Assembly: GCA_965218205.1 (NCBI GenBank)
Contig: OZ244590.1
Location: 2,232,001 to 2,296,000 of the forward strand
Source: CBDDCA01 sp965218205
GTDB taxonomy: Bacteria; Spirochaetota; Spirochaetia; WTKD01; G963693115
DNA length: 64,000 nt
Reading direction: 5' to 3'
In this document: in pieces, positions 35,286 through 44,751 of the stretch
How the letters are laid out: every line of letters begins with the position of its first letter
Position numbering within the stretch: the first letter of the stretch is position 1
Notes under the pieces: generated by a model
What the model was told of the DNA's origin: nothing
The model's input: only the letters and a program-made list of their open reading frames with translations
Databases searched by the model: none
Position numbers and translations under genes: made by a program

Positions 35286-36815
35286 TCATGTTCCAAAAGA
35301 AGTAATATGCACTATATGTTCCTCATTAAACTCATTAGGAGCTAACTCTTTTACAATTTTTCCACTATGTAACACTAATATGCGTGAACTTAAACGCATA
35401 AGCTCTGAAAATTCAGATGATACCAAAATAACAGTAATTCCTTCTTTTTGTAGCTCTTCTATAATAGTATATATTTCTTGTTTTGCTCCAACATCAATCC
35501 CGCGTGTTGGTTCATCCAACAAAAGAACATTAGAGTTTGTCATAAGAATTTTTGAGAAAATTACTTTCTGTTGATTTCCTCCGCTAAGATACAAAATACT
35601 GGAATGATAGTCTGGCCCTCGATAATTCATCCTTTTCAAAAAAGCATCAACTATTTTTTGTTCCGATGAAAAAGAAAGAAAATATTTTAATTTACATAAT
35701 CGTTGCAAAATATTCAAAGACGCATTATGCTTTATGTTCATAGTTTTTACAAAGCCATCTTTTTTTCGTTCTTCTGTAAGAAACCCTATACCATTATCAA
35801 TAGCTTGATGTGCGTTTTGAATATGCACCTGTTTCTCATGTACATATATATTGCCACTTTCTAGCGGATATGATCCATATATTGCTCGTAATAGTTCACT
35901 ACGTCCAGAACCTAGCATGCCAGCAATACCAACAATCTCTCCTTTACATGCGGAGAAACTAATATCATCAATAATAGTTAAGTCTTTATTATGCGGATTG
36001 AGAAGCCGTATATTTTCAACACGTAGTACTTCTTGAGTATTTTTGTCTATAGAAATAGGTGCTACTTCATCCTTCACTTCTTTGCCTATCATATCCCTAA
36101 TAATACGCTTTTTATCAAAATTCTTTTTTTCATAAGAGGATATCAATGTTCCATCTCGCAGTACTAATACCCTATCGGAAATAGTAAATACTTCTTGTAA
36201 TCTATGAGAAATATAAATACAGCTTATCCCTTGTGCTTTAAGCGTTTCTATTACAGAGAATAATGTGCTAATTTCATTTTCTGTAAGAGAGGCAGTAGGT
36301 TCATCCAATATAAGAATATGTGGATTACGTGAAAGGGCTCTTGCTATACATATAATCTGCTGCTGACTTGCACTGAGATTGCGTACTGGAATATCCACAT
36401 CTACATCAAACTGTAACATGTCCAGTATTTTCTTTGCATCTTCTTTGATAGCTTTCCAATCAAGAAAGCCAAATGTATTTCTTTTCAATAACCCTAGCAT
36501 TATGTTCTCTGCTACACTTAAATCATATTCAACGCTTATCTCTTGGTATATCATAGCAATGCCAAAATCATTTGCATCTTTAATTGAATGAAAACGTAGC
36601 TCTTGTTTTTGCTCGTTATATATTGCTCCTTCATACGATTGAAACGGATATACTCCACTGAGTATTTTTACCAACGTAGATTTTCCTGCACCATTCTCAC
36701 CAAGAAGAGACAACACTTCTCCTTTATACAAGGAAAAATGTATGTCAGTCAATACTGTATTAGAAAAAAACTTTTTTCCTAAGGCATCAATTGTAAGAAT
36801 ACTATTTGTTGACAT
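35286..36815 (-). CDS. CUT2 (ribose/galactose-type) ABC transporter ATPase, tandem NBDs
   Basis: 509 aa with two nucleotide-binding domains. First: Walker A GENGAGKST, signature LSASQQQIICIARAL, Walker B ILILDEPTASLT. Second: degenerate Walker A GMLGSGRSEL, signature LSGGNQQKVIFSKIL, Walker B VLLLDEPTRGIDVG. This fits RbsA/MglA/XylG. Two nt separate it from the upstream permease gene, implying coupling. Confidence 0.95.
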   Translation of the reverse strand: MSTNSILTIDALGKKFFSNTVLTDIHFSLYKGEVLSLLGENGAGKSTLVKILSGVYPFQSYEGAIYNEQKQELRFHSIKDANDFGIAMIYQEISVEYDLSVAENIMLGLLKRNTFGFLDWKAIKEDAKKILDMLQFDVDVDIPVRNLSASQQQIICIARALSRNPHILILDEPTASLTENEISTLFSVIETLKAQGISCIYISHRLQEVFTISDRVLVLRDGTLISSYEKKNFDKKRIIRDMIGKEVKDEVAPISIDKNTQEVLRVENIRLLNPHNKDLTIIDDISFSACKGEIVGIAGMLGSGRSELLRAIYGSYPLESGNIYVHEKQVHIQNAHQAIDNGIGFLTEERKKDGFVKTMNIKHNASLNILQRLCKLKYFLSFSSEQKIVDAFLKRMNYRGPDYHSSILYLSGGNQQKVIFSKILMTNSNVLLLDEPTRGIDVGAKQEIYTIIEELQKEGITVILVSSEFSELMRLSSRILVLHSGKIVKELAPNEFNEEHIVHITSFGT

Positions 36816-36817
36816 AG

Positions 36818-37750
36818 CTACTTTCTATTTCTATTTAATTGATCTACAATAACAGCTAAAACAAGTATAGAACCAATAATAAGATTTTGCCAATACACTG
36901 ATATTTTCATCACAGTCATACTATTAGAAAGCACTGAGGTAAAAAGGGCTCCCACAATCGTTCCAAACACGCTCCCTGCACCACCAAACATACTTGCACC
37001 ACCAATTATTACTGCCACTGCTACCTGTAACTCAAAGCCTACCCCTACTCCAGGCTGTGCCGAACCAAGCCGAGCTGCCATCATAATACCTGTTAATGCT
37101 GCAAACATAGCACATACAGAGTATACAAATAAGTACACTCTGGATATGCTAATTCCTGAAAGCTGTGCTGCCTCACGATTGCCCCCTACTGCATATATAG
37201 CACGTCCTATACGAGTATATTTAAGAATAACATGAACAACTATCGATAAAATTCCTGCAAGTATGACTACATTAGGAATACCTATTATAGTACCCTGTTC
37301 TAACGATTGAAACTCTTTTCCTAAAGGATATACAGGAACTCCTTTTGTTACAATATTTACAATTCCTCTTGCAATATAGAGCATTCCTAATGTCATGATA
37401 AATGGAGGCACACTGAATCGATAAATAGTTATAGCATTTACTAAGCCTAACATCAATCCTACTAACAGCCCAAATACAATAGCAAGAGGAATAGGAACAT
37501 TGGAGGAGATACTCATTCCTGCAATAACTCCTCCCAGTGCAAGCATGGATCCTACTGATAAATCTAATCCTCCAGAAATAAGAACAAGCGTAAATCCAAG
37601 AGAAGCTATAAGCAGAAATCCAGACGCTTTAAGCATACTGACTATATTGCCAAAAGAGAGAAAACTATTATTGACAAAATATGCAATTATTATCAACAAT
37701 ACAAGAGGGACAAGAGTCCCCATATCTCTTAATCGAATTTTATTTTTCAT
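36818..37750 (-). CDS. CUT2 ABC transporter permease (RbsC family)
   Basis: 310 aa, about nine membrane segments. Characteristic blocks: LISGGLDLSVGSMLALGGV and the ATPase-contact region VGGNREAAQLSGI. AVIIGGASMFGGAGSVFGTIVG is the C-terminal family signature. Middle gene of binding protein-permease-ATPase, transcribed toward the left. Confidence 0.95.
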   Translation of the reverse strand: MKNKIRLRDMGTLVPLVLLIIIAYFVNNSFLSFGNIVSMLKASGFLLIASLGFTLVLISGGLDLSVGSMLALGGVIAGMSISSNVPIPLAIVFGLLVGLMLGLVNAITIYRFSVPPFIMTLGMLYIARGIVNIVTKGVPVYPLGKEFQSLEQGTIIGIPNVVILAGILSIVVHVILKYTRIGRAIYAVGGNREAAQLSGISISRVYLFVYSVCAMFAALTGIMMAARLGSAQPGVGVGFELQVAVAVIIGGASMFGGAGSVFGTIVGALFTSVLSNSMTVMKISVYWQNLIIGSILVLAVIVDQLNRNRK

Positions 37751-37764
37751 ATCTTATATACTTA

Positions 37765-38745
37765 TTACTGCCATGTTTCTACTTTCTTTATATCAGCACC
37801 ATATGTTCTTAAATTATCCTTCGTCACTAAAATAGGAGGAATATCAATAACTTTTTTTGCAGGGACAGCTCCTGTACTTATATAATCAAGAATAATCTGA
37901 GATGCTTGATACCCATAGCGGAAAAAATTAACTGCCAAAGTTGCATGCATATATCCTTCATCAATAAGATCAAGTGTTTCATCTATATCATCAATCCCTA
38001 TAATAACAACATCATCTCCACTCATTCCTTTTTCTCTTAGCACAGTTGCTGCTGCTGGTGCTGTCTCTGCTCCTGTACAATAAAACACATTTAATTCAGG
38101 ATAAGAATTGAGTAACTCCTCAAAACGAGTAACTGCAGTAAAAGTATCGCTCTTACTTTCTACAATGGTTGTATGCTCAAATCCTGCTGGATGTGAAGAA
38201 AGAACATTGATATATGACTTAATAATATCATTTGCAATTTTATGCTCTACATTTGGCACTATCCCTGCTCCTACTATTGCTTTTCCTTTCATCACTTTTG
38301 CGATTTCCTCTCCGCCTATATTTCCAAAATCAGTGGGAGACAGACCTAAAAAGGCAAGCCTTTGTGCATTTGGAACATCACCATCAACAAGCACTACTGG
38401 TATATTTGCATCTGACGCCATTTTTAATACAGGCTCTAGTGCTTCAGGAACTAAGCCTTGTGTGATAATCCCATCACTTTCCAAGTTTATAGCTATTTCT
38501 ATCTGCTTGACCATTTCATTGACATCAAGTCCTTGTGGACCTATCCATTGAGGAACAAAATTCAAATCCTCAGCTGCTTGTTCAAATCCTTCTTTTGCTT
38601 TTAACCACACAGGGTGTGCAACCAAAGGAGTAACAAATGTAATTGTTACCTTGTCTTCTTTTTCTTCAGAACCAGCTGAGATAAAAGTAAAAAATACAGT
38701 ACCACAGAGTACAAACAATGTGATTATTGATGCTATTTTTTTCAT
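37765..38745 (-). CDS. CUT2 periplasmic sugar-binding protein (RbsB type)
   Basis: 326 aa. Signal peptide ending near FISAGSEEKEDK; then a type I periplasmic-binding fold (VTITFVTPLVAHPVWLKAKE, IDGIITQGLVPEAL-type segments, VVLVDGDVPNAQRLAFLG, GIDDIDETLDLI). It captures a monosaccharide or autoinducer-type ligand for the neighbouring permease and ATPase. Start behind AGGAGGT. First gene of the three-gene CUT2 unit. Confidence 0.93.
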   Translation of the reverse strand: MKKIASIITLFVLCGTVFFTFISAGSEEKEDKVTITFVTPLVAHPVWLKAKEGFEQAAEDLNFVPQWIGPQGLDVNEMVKQIEIAINLESDGIITQGLVPEALEPVLKMASDANIPVVLVDGDVPNAQRLAFLGLSPTDFGNIGGEEIAKVMKGKAIVGAGIVPNVEHKIANDIIKSYINVLSSHPAGFEHTTIVESKSDTFTAVTRFEELLNSYPELNVFYCTGAETAPAAATVLREKGMSGDDVVIIGIDDIDETLDLIDEGYMHATLAVNFFRYGYQASQIILDYISTGAVPAKKVIDIPPILVTKDNLRTYGADIKKVETWQ

Positions 38746-38801
38746 AGCATACCTCCTAAAATTTTTTATAAATATTTAATTCTTATATTACCCCACGCCT
38801 T

Positions 38802-40070
38802 TTAGTTATCAAAAATTCTCTTTCGTTCCTTTTCAATAATAGCTCTAATCTCTGCTTCTTCATCAGGTCGCACCATAAAACGCTGAAACCCTTCCATGCC
38901 CTTTTTTGCCATCTCAGGAGTGGTGTCTCTGTCATAAAACTGAGCAAGCCCTTCCGCTGAGCTGAGTACTGCAAACCCTTGCTTAAGAAATCTATCGGTA
39001 GGTTCTGCTGAAGTTGCATTAGGAGAAAGTGACCCACTTGTTTCTGCTATAAATTTTGCATTATCTGCTCTTCCAACAAAAGCAAGAAATTTTTTCGCAT
39101 CTTCTTTATTTTTCGCTCTGCTTGGAATATGTATAGTATCTACTGGAGCATCTTCAAATACCCCAACAGAAGCATCTATTATAGGAAATTGAAAATATCC
39201 ACTCACATCCTTTATTCCAGCAGTTTCTAAATCTGGCACTATAAAATTACCAATAAGATACATAGCTGCTTTTCCATTGATAAGGGGAGCTTGTGCCTCT
39301 TGCCATGAATAGGTAGCGTGATTCTCTAAAAAGTAGCCTTTCTTTACTAATTCTCCCCATGTATCAAACACTGCATCTAAGCGAGCATCTTCATAGCTTA
39401 TCTTTCCATCCATCAATCCTATATGAAAATCATAGCCGTTTATTCTTAAATTGAGATAATCAAACCACCCAGCTGCAGTCCATAAATACTTTGTTCCTAT
39501 AGTAATAGGAGTAATGCCATTTTTCTTAAGCGTTGCACAAGCAGCAAGAAACTCATCCCATGTTGTCGGTACTGCTATGCCGTACTGTTCAAATATGTCA
39601 CTTCGATAATATATTCCCCATTGATAATATGAAGAAGGTACTCCATACTGTTTTCCATCAATGGTAAGTGATTTTAATGAAGAAGCAAGCTGTGTTGTAA
39701 AATCATTCTCTGCCCATACATCGCTTACATCTTCAAATAGCCCTTGATCAACAAAAAATTTCATACGATTTCCTGCAGACCACATAGTAACATCAGGAGC
39801 CTCAGAGCTAAGAAAGTTTCGTATATTTGTTTTATATGCTTCATGAGCAAATGTAGTAACTTGTACATCAATATCTGGATTTTCTTGTTCAAAACGTCGC
39901 ACAATCTCTTCCCATGCTTCCCTAGGGGCAAGATCTGATGCATTAGAATTCATCACCAATACACGCCTTCCATCTGAGCTAGTCTCACCATCGCCACCAG
40001 CAAAAACATTTATTGTTGCATACGCACCAAACAATATAAAAAGAAAAAATAATACTGATATTTTTTTCAT
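38802..40070 (-). CDS. CUT1 extracellular solute-binding protein, tandem copy 1
   Basis: 422 aa from ATG 40070 behind GGAGGA. Signal peptide MKKISVLFFLFILFGAYATI, cleaved near VFAGG. The mature part is a MalE/UgpB-like fold: RFEQENPDIDVQVTTFAHEA, QYGVPSSYYQWGIYYRSDIF, VPTTWDEFLAACATLKKNGI and FLAFVGRADNAKF. Nearly identical to copy 2 upstream, with differences concentrated in the first 100 residues and a few binding-cleft segments (PSSYYQWGIYY versus PYLYYQWGMYY), so ligand range may differ. Confidence 0.93.
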   Translation of the reverse strand: MKKISVLFFLFILFGAYATINVFAGGDGETSSDGRRVLVMNSNASDLAPREAWEEIVRRFEQENPDIDVQVTTFAHEAYKTNIRNFLSSEAPDVTMWSAGNRMKFFVDQGLFEDVSDVWAENDFTTQLASSLKSLTIDGKQYGVPSSYYQWGIYYRSDIFEQYGIAVPTTWDEFLAACATLKKNGITPITIGTKYLWTAAGWFDYLNLRINGYDFHIGLMDGKISYEDARLDAVFDTWGELVKKGYFLENHATYSWQEAQAPLINGKAAMYLIGNFIVPDLETAGIKDVSGYFQFPIIDASVGVFEDAPVDTIHIPSRAKNKEDAKKFLAFVGRADNAKFIAETSGSLSPNATSAEPTDRFLKQGFAVLSSAEGLAQFYDRDTTPEMAKKGMEGFQRFMVRPDEEAEIRAIIEKERKRIFDN

Positions 40071-40315
40071 ACACTCCTCCATATAAATAATAACTATTAT
40101 AGTAAGTATACTACATATTTTATATTTAAGTTTATTAGTCATCTGGCATCAATATCTTATACAAACATCCTTTGTAATAAGCCTTTCTTATACTACTTTG
40201 CAAGAGCTACTTGTTTCTGTGTGAGAAATATTTTATCACAAATCCTTATCTTATGAAAATTTTTGATGTCACATTTAGTAATTTTAATTCTTATAGTATA
40301 TGTATCTTGTACCTT

Positions 40316-41584
40316 TTAGTTATCAAAAATTCTCTTTCGTTCCTTTTCAATCGTGGCTCTAATCTCTGCTTCCTCCTTAGGTTGCACCATAAAATGCTGA
40401 AACCCTTCCATGCCCTTTTTTGCCATCTCAGGAGCTGTATCTCTGTCATAAAACTGAGCAAGCCCTTCCGCTGTGCTGAGTACCGCAAACCCTTGCTTAA
40501 GAAACCTATCCGTAGGTTCTACTGAGGTTACATTAGGAGAAAGCCCCCCACCTGTTTCTGATATAAATCTTGCATTATCTGCTCTTCCAACAAAGGCAAG
40601 AAATTTTTTCGCATCTTCTTTATTCTTTGCTTTACTTGGAATATGAATAGTATCCGTTGGAGCGTCTTCAAATACTCCAACAGAAGCATCTATTATAGGA
40701 AATTGAAAATACCCACTCACATCCTTTATTCCAGCAATTTCTAAATCTGGCACTATAAAATTACCAATAAGATACATAGCCGCTGTTCCATTTATAAAGG
40801 GAGCTGTTGCCTCTTGGCGTGAATAGGTAGCATGATTCTCTAAAAAATAGCCTTTCTCTATTAGCTCTCCCCATGTATCAAACACTGCATCTAAGCGAGC
40901 ATCTTCATAGCTTATCTTTCCTGCCATCAAATCCATATGAAAATCATAGCCATTTATCCTTAAGTTGAGATAATCAAACCACCCCGCTGCAGTCCATAAA
41001 TGCTTCGTTCCTATAGCAATAGGAGTAATGCCATTTTTCTTAAGCGTTGCACAGGCAGCAAGAAATTCATCCCATGTTGTAGGTATCGCTATACCGTACT
41101 GTTCAAATATGTCACTTCGATAATACATTCCCCATTGATAATACAAATAAGGCACTCCATACTGTTTTCCATCAATAGTAAGTGATTTTAATGAAGAAGC
41201 AAGCTGTGTTGTAAAATCATTCTCTGCCCATACATCACTCACATCTTCAAATAGTCCTTGATCAACAAAAAATTTCATACGATTTCCTGCATACCACATA
41301 GCAACATCAGGAGCCTCAGAGCTAAGAGAGTTTCGTATATTTGTTTTATATGCTTCATGAGCAAATGAAGTCAGCTGTACATCAATATCTGGATGCTCAT
41401 TTTCAAAACGTTGCACAGTATCTTCCCATCCTTTTTTAAGAGCAGGGTCTGATGCATTAGAATATATCACTAATACACGTTTTTTATCTGAGCCAGCTTC
41501 ACCATCTCCACCAGCAAAAACATTTATTGTTGCATACGCACCAAATACTATAAAAAGAAAAAATAACACTGATATTTTTTTCAT
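40316..41584 (-). CDS. CUT1 extracellular solute-binding protein, tandem copy 2
   Basis: 422 aa from ATG 41584 behind GGAGGA. Same signal peptide and fold as copy 1. Its upstream region (TATACT, TATAAT, a TTATT run and the ribosome-binding site) is repeated in front of copy 1, so each copy has its own promoter. Together with the MalF/MalG genes and an unlinked ATPase it would form a CUT1 importer. Confidence 0.93.
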   Translation of the reverse strand: MKKISVLFFLFIVFGAYATINVFAGGDGEAGSDKKRVLVIYSNASDPALKKGWEDTVQRFENEHPDIDVQLTSFAHEAYKTNIRNSLSSEAPDVAMWYAGNRMKFFVDQGLFEDVSDVWAENDFTTQLASSLKSLTIDGKQYGVPYLYYQWGMYYRSDIFEQYGIAIPTTWDEFLAACATLKKNGITPIAIGTKHLWTAAGWFDYLNLRINGYDFHMDLMAGKISYEDARLDAVFDTWGELIEKGYFLENHATYSRQEATAPFINGTAAMYLIGNFIVPDLEIAGIKDVSGYFQFPIIDASVGVFEDAPTDTIHIPSKAKNKEDAKKFLAFVGRADNARFISETGGGLSPNVTSVEPTDRFLKQGFAVLSTAEGLAQFYDRDTAPEMAKKGMEGFQHFMVQPKEEAEIRATIEKERKRIFDN

Positions 41585-41666
41585 ACATTCCTCCACATAA
41601 ATAATAGCTATTATAATAAGTATACTACATATTTTATATGTAAGTTTATTAGTTATTCGAATTTTG

Positions 41667-41720
41667 CGGATTCAAGGACTAAATGCGACAGAAAAGGCTT
41701 CAGCAAGTGTCAAAAAATGA
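41667..41720 (+). repeat. Dispersed peptide-coding repeat, copy D
   Basis: Reads RIQGLNATEKASASVKK then stop on the plus strand; the tail after NAT differs from the others, so only about half of the motif is kept. Confidence 0.5.
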
Positions 41721-41773
41721 AGATATTTTCGTGGTCTATTGCATTAGAAGCAAGAAAACAATTTGAGTAGATA

Positions 41774-42631
41774 CTACATATTATTGTTTCTATACTGTAC
41801 ATCATGATTGTCAAATAATATATCCGTTTGCTGTGTTTTTTTCTGTTGAATAAAAGGCAATCTATATTCTTCTTTTATTGTTCCATTATTTTGAAGTCTG
41901 TCAAGTATCATATTATAATACTCACTATGAATCTCACAGCTTATAAAATTTCTCTGAATGTCTTTACACAATACTAACTCACTCCCACTTCCACCAAACA
42001 AAATAAAGCAAGTATCATTTTCTTTTGTACAAGACTTTATTAGCATTTCAACAAGAGGCAAAGGAATTTGACACGCATGTAATGTTTTATCCTTACTGAC
42101 ATTTTTCACTAAATCAAAGTAAAACCAACTATATGGCATTCTTCCTTTATGTCCATTTTTTATTCTTTCTTTAATTCTTTTATCATCAGGATTTTGATAT
42201 GGTACTGCAATATGATCTTTATAGAAATTATTATGCTTTGATTTTGTCGCATGGAGTATGCTTCTATGTGCAGTGGTCAATCTTTGTTTACTATGCCCTA
42301 CATTAGTATTATATATCCATACATAGTCTTGCACATTATACGCATTATCATCTAAATACTTCACACGTAAATGAGCATTCTGCTTTGGATAATTCATCAT
42401 AAACAGATTGCCTGTATGTTTTAATACCCGCATACACTCTGTAGTAAGAGCAATATACCAGTCAATATATTCATTCCATTTTTTTGTATATTGTTTCCCT
42501 GAATAATTTATACCCACATTATAGTCAGGATCACCATATATCATATCTAAAGAATTATCAGGCAATTCCTTAAGAACTTCAAAGACATCCCTATTAAAAA
42601 CTTTGTTTTTATACGCTTCTATACTTCCCAT
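41774..42631 (-). CDS. Beta-class DNA adenine/cytosine-N4 methyltransferase
   Basis: 285 aa. The catalytic motif IV is near the N-terminus, DMIYGDPDYNVGINY, with DPDY in place of the usual DPPY. Motif I follows near the C-terminus in ACQIPLPLVEMLIKS...CFILFGGSGSELVL, so the motif order is that of beta-class enzymes. It would methylate an amino group of A or C in a short DNA site. It starts 3 nt after the putative endonuclease stop, at the end of the icd-gltA transcript, and appears full length. Confidence 0.9.
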   Translation of the reverse strand: MGSIEAYKNKVFNRDVFEVLKELPDNSLDMIYGDPDYNVGINYSGKQYTKKWNEYIDWYIALTTECMRVLKHTGNLFMMNYPKQNAHLRVKYLDDNAYNVQDYVWIYNTNVGHSKQRLTTAHRSILHATKSKHNNFYKDHIAVPYQNPDDKRIKERIKNGHKGRMPYSWFYFDLVKNVSKDKTLHACQIPLPLVEMLIKSCTKENDTCFILFGGSGSELVLCKDIQRNFISCEIHSEYYNMILDRLQNNGTIKEEYRLPFIQQKKTQQTDILFDNHDVQYRNNNM

Positions 42632-42634
42632 ACT

Positions 42635-43423
42635 CTACTTATATGATAGTCTATATTCAGCAGATTTTACAAGAGTTATAGAATCTACCTTATATACATC
42701 AGTAAATGTATATACATACATTCTAATGATAGAATGCATAGAATCTTTATCCTTCTCTCTTACGAGATAACAAGCATTTATTTCTCTCATATCTATATTA
42801 TTCTCTTTTGCTAACAAGTGATAATATAAACAAGGAAGAAAGAGTTGATATATAGCAAAATTTGTGCGAAATCCATTTTTACATTCAAATACAGTTACTT
42901 GCTTCCTATACTCTGTGGTCATATCAACCTCAATTTGTAATGTGCTAATTTCTATTCTCTCATCTCCAATAGTATATGTACAAGAAGGTATTTTTGTTCT
43001 CTTTGCAAGATATATGTTAGGAACTATAGAACTATCATTGTAGAGAAAATGTGATATTATTTTTTGATTCATTCCTACTGATAAAATATTACTTTCACTG
43101 GTATCGTATTCATTTAATAGACTTCTCTCATATTGCCATAGCTGTGTACATTCATTTGGTATAGTTTCAAATTTGTGATACCATTTGCTTATTCCTTTTA
43201 CAAACTTATGTTTACCAGCACCTAAATGAAGTACAAAATAATCCTCTTGTAGTATTTCTTCTGGTAACTTATCAGAACTATCTATTTTTGTAACATCAAA
43301 AGGGTTTCCAAAAGAATGAAATTGAGCATATTGTTTTACAAGATCATTATCAAAAACAAAATTATTATCCTTTTTACATTGCCGAAACAAAGACAATAAT
43401 ACTTGTTGCTTTTTACTTGGCAT
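42635..43423 (-). CDS. Putative Type II restriction endonuclease partner
   Basis: 262 aa, no membrane segment. A PD-(D/E)xK-like core may be present: ISTLQIEVDMTTEYRKQVTV followed by FECKNGFRTNFAIYQLF, with E...E-x-K spacing typical of such nucleases. Position directly upstream of, and 3 nt from, the methyltransferase supports a restriction role. The call rests on context and this motif; the protein could instead be another accessory factor. No Shine-Dalgarno of note; a 14-nt gap follows the gltA stop. Confidence 0.6.
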   Translation of the reverse strand: MPSKKQQVLLSLFRQCKKDNNFVFDNDLVKQYAQFHSFGNPFDVTKIDSSDKLPEEILQEDYFVLHLGAGKHKFVKGISKWYHKFETIPNECTQLWQYERSLLNEYDTSESNILSVGMNQKIISHFLYNDSSIVPNIYLAKRTKIPSCTYTIGDERIEISTLQIEVDMTTEYRKQVTVFECKNGFRTNFAIYQLFLPCLYYHLLAKENNIDMREINACYLVREKDKDSMHSIIRMYVYTFTDVYKVDSITLVKSAEYRLSYK

Positions 43424-43437
43424 TACAATGTGCTACT

Positions 43438-44751
43438 CTATAAAGATTCTGTTTCAGCAATAAACTTATCGAGGTTAAATGCACTTGGTCGTTCAATGGG
43501 TATTTCCAGTATTCTGTCAATGATGTGTTGTGACATAAGTCCCACAATACGTCCCGTACCAAAAAGTACCGTATAAAAATCAAACTCCTTAATACCTGTT
43601 GCATACAAAGCTGCTCCTGTAATGGCATCTATATTGGGGTTAGGATTGTTAATTTTTCCTTTTTTCTTCAATACATCGGGGGCAACAGAATATATCATCT
43701 GTACTATATCCAAATACTCAGAATGTATGGTGTTATTTTGTAAAAAGTTTTGTATAAGCGTAAATCGTGGATCTTCTACACGCAATGCTGCATGTCCATA
43801 CCCTGGTATTTTTTTTCCTTGATCAACATAGTCCTGTATATACTGTTGCACAAACTGTGCATCAAGCGTTTTTCCTGATGTTTCTGCATTCTTTTTAAGG
43901 GTTTGTATCCACTTAAATGTTTCTTCATTTGCATGTCCATGTAATGGACCAGCAAGTGCTACCATACTGGCAACACAGGTATAAAATGCATTCACAAGCG
44001 TAGAGCCTACAAGGTGACATGTATGTGCCGAAGCATTTGCAGGACCATGATCTGCATGAGTAAAAATAAAGAGACGTATAAAATCTTGCATGCTAGGGTT
44101 GCTTATTCCCATCATATTCGCTAAGTTGCCTGCCCAATCAAGATAGTAATTTGGGGATATACTATCGACTTCTTTACAGTAGCGAGTGTATATATACGAA
44201 GCAATCTGATTAAGTCCAGCAATAAGAGTCATTGCATCACTATACGAATAATCCCAGTAAGTTTCCTTTGGTATCCCCATATCGTATTTTTCCATAAATG
44301 TGGATGTTGTTGTCCAACAGAGTAGGGCTACACAAAAACGCGTCATAGCACTACTTTTTTTAGGAAGATTATCAATAACACTAAAAATATGATGCGGAAT
44401 ATGTGTTCGTATAAGTAAATGTAATCGTAAATTTTCAGCTTGTTTCTCTGTAGGACATTCTCCAGTAAGTAAAAACCATAGTAACGATTCTGTGCTAGGC
44501 ACTGCAGAGTCTTGAAATTTAGGGAGCAGATCAACCACTTCTGCTAAGGGTTTGCCACGATAATATACTCCTTTATCTGCAAAAACAATAGATGTGGGAG
44601 TATAGAGTAATGGAAGCCCCCGCATTCCATAATATACATCATGAGGAGTGATTGTTCCTGTAGAGAGCTTGCCTTTTTGCTTGATTATATCTACAATTTT
44701 TTTTCGTAATACTACATTCTTTTCGTAGGTAAGTGTCTTTAGTTCTTTCAT
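43438..44751 (-). CDS. gltA: Citrate synthase
   Basis: 437 aa. Signatures include MRGLPLLYTPTSIVFADKGVYYRGKPL (the oxaloacetate region begins here), the catalytic His in GPLHGHANEETFKWI, PGYGHAALRVEDPRF and the C-terminal GIKEFDFYTVLFGTGRIVGL. It condenses acetyl-CoA and oxaloacetate. Its start overlaps the icd stop by 4 nt (ATGA), so the two are translationally coupled. With icd it gives the oxidative limb to 2-oxoglutarate, probably for glutamate. Confidence 0.95.
   Translation of the reverse strand: MKELKTLTYEKNVVLRKKIVDIIKQKGKLSTGTITPHDVYYGMRGLPLLYTPTSIVFADKGVYYRGKPLAEVVDLLPKFQDSAVPSTESLLWFLLTGECPTEKQAENLRLHLLIRTHIPHHIFSVIDNLPKKSSAMTRFCVALLCWTTTSTFMEKYDMGIPKETYWDYSYSDAMTLIAGLNQIASYIYTRYCKEVDSISPNYYLDWAGNLANMMGISNPSMQDFIRLFIFTHADHGPANASAHTCHLVGSTLVNAFYTCVASMVALAGPLHGHANEETFKWIQTLKKNAETSGKTLDAQFVQQYIQDYVDQGKKIPGYGHAALRVEDPRFTLIQNFLQNNTIHSEYLDIVQMIYSVAPDVLKKKGKINNPNPNIDAITGAALYATGIKEFDFYTVLFGTGRIVGLMSQHIIDRILEIPIERPSAFNLDKFIAETESL

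Larger units (their letters stand above)
38795..41655 (-). repeat. Tandem duplication of a binding-protein gene with its promoter
   Basis: Two units of about 1.4-1.5 kb. The homology includes both coding regions, the shared start region (GTAGTATACTTA...TATAATAG) at 40080-40150 and 41590-41650, and the last bases before each stop. Intergenic 40143-40315 shows nothing else. Confidence 0.85.
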
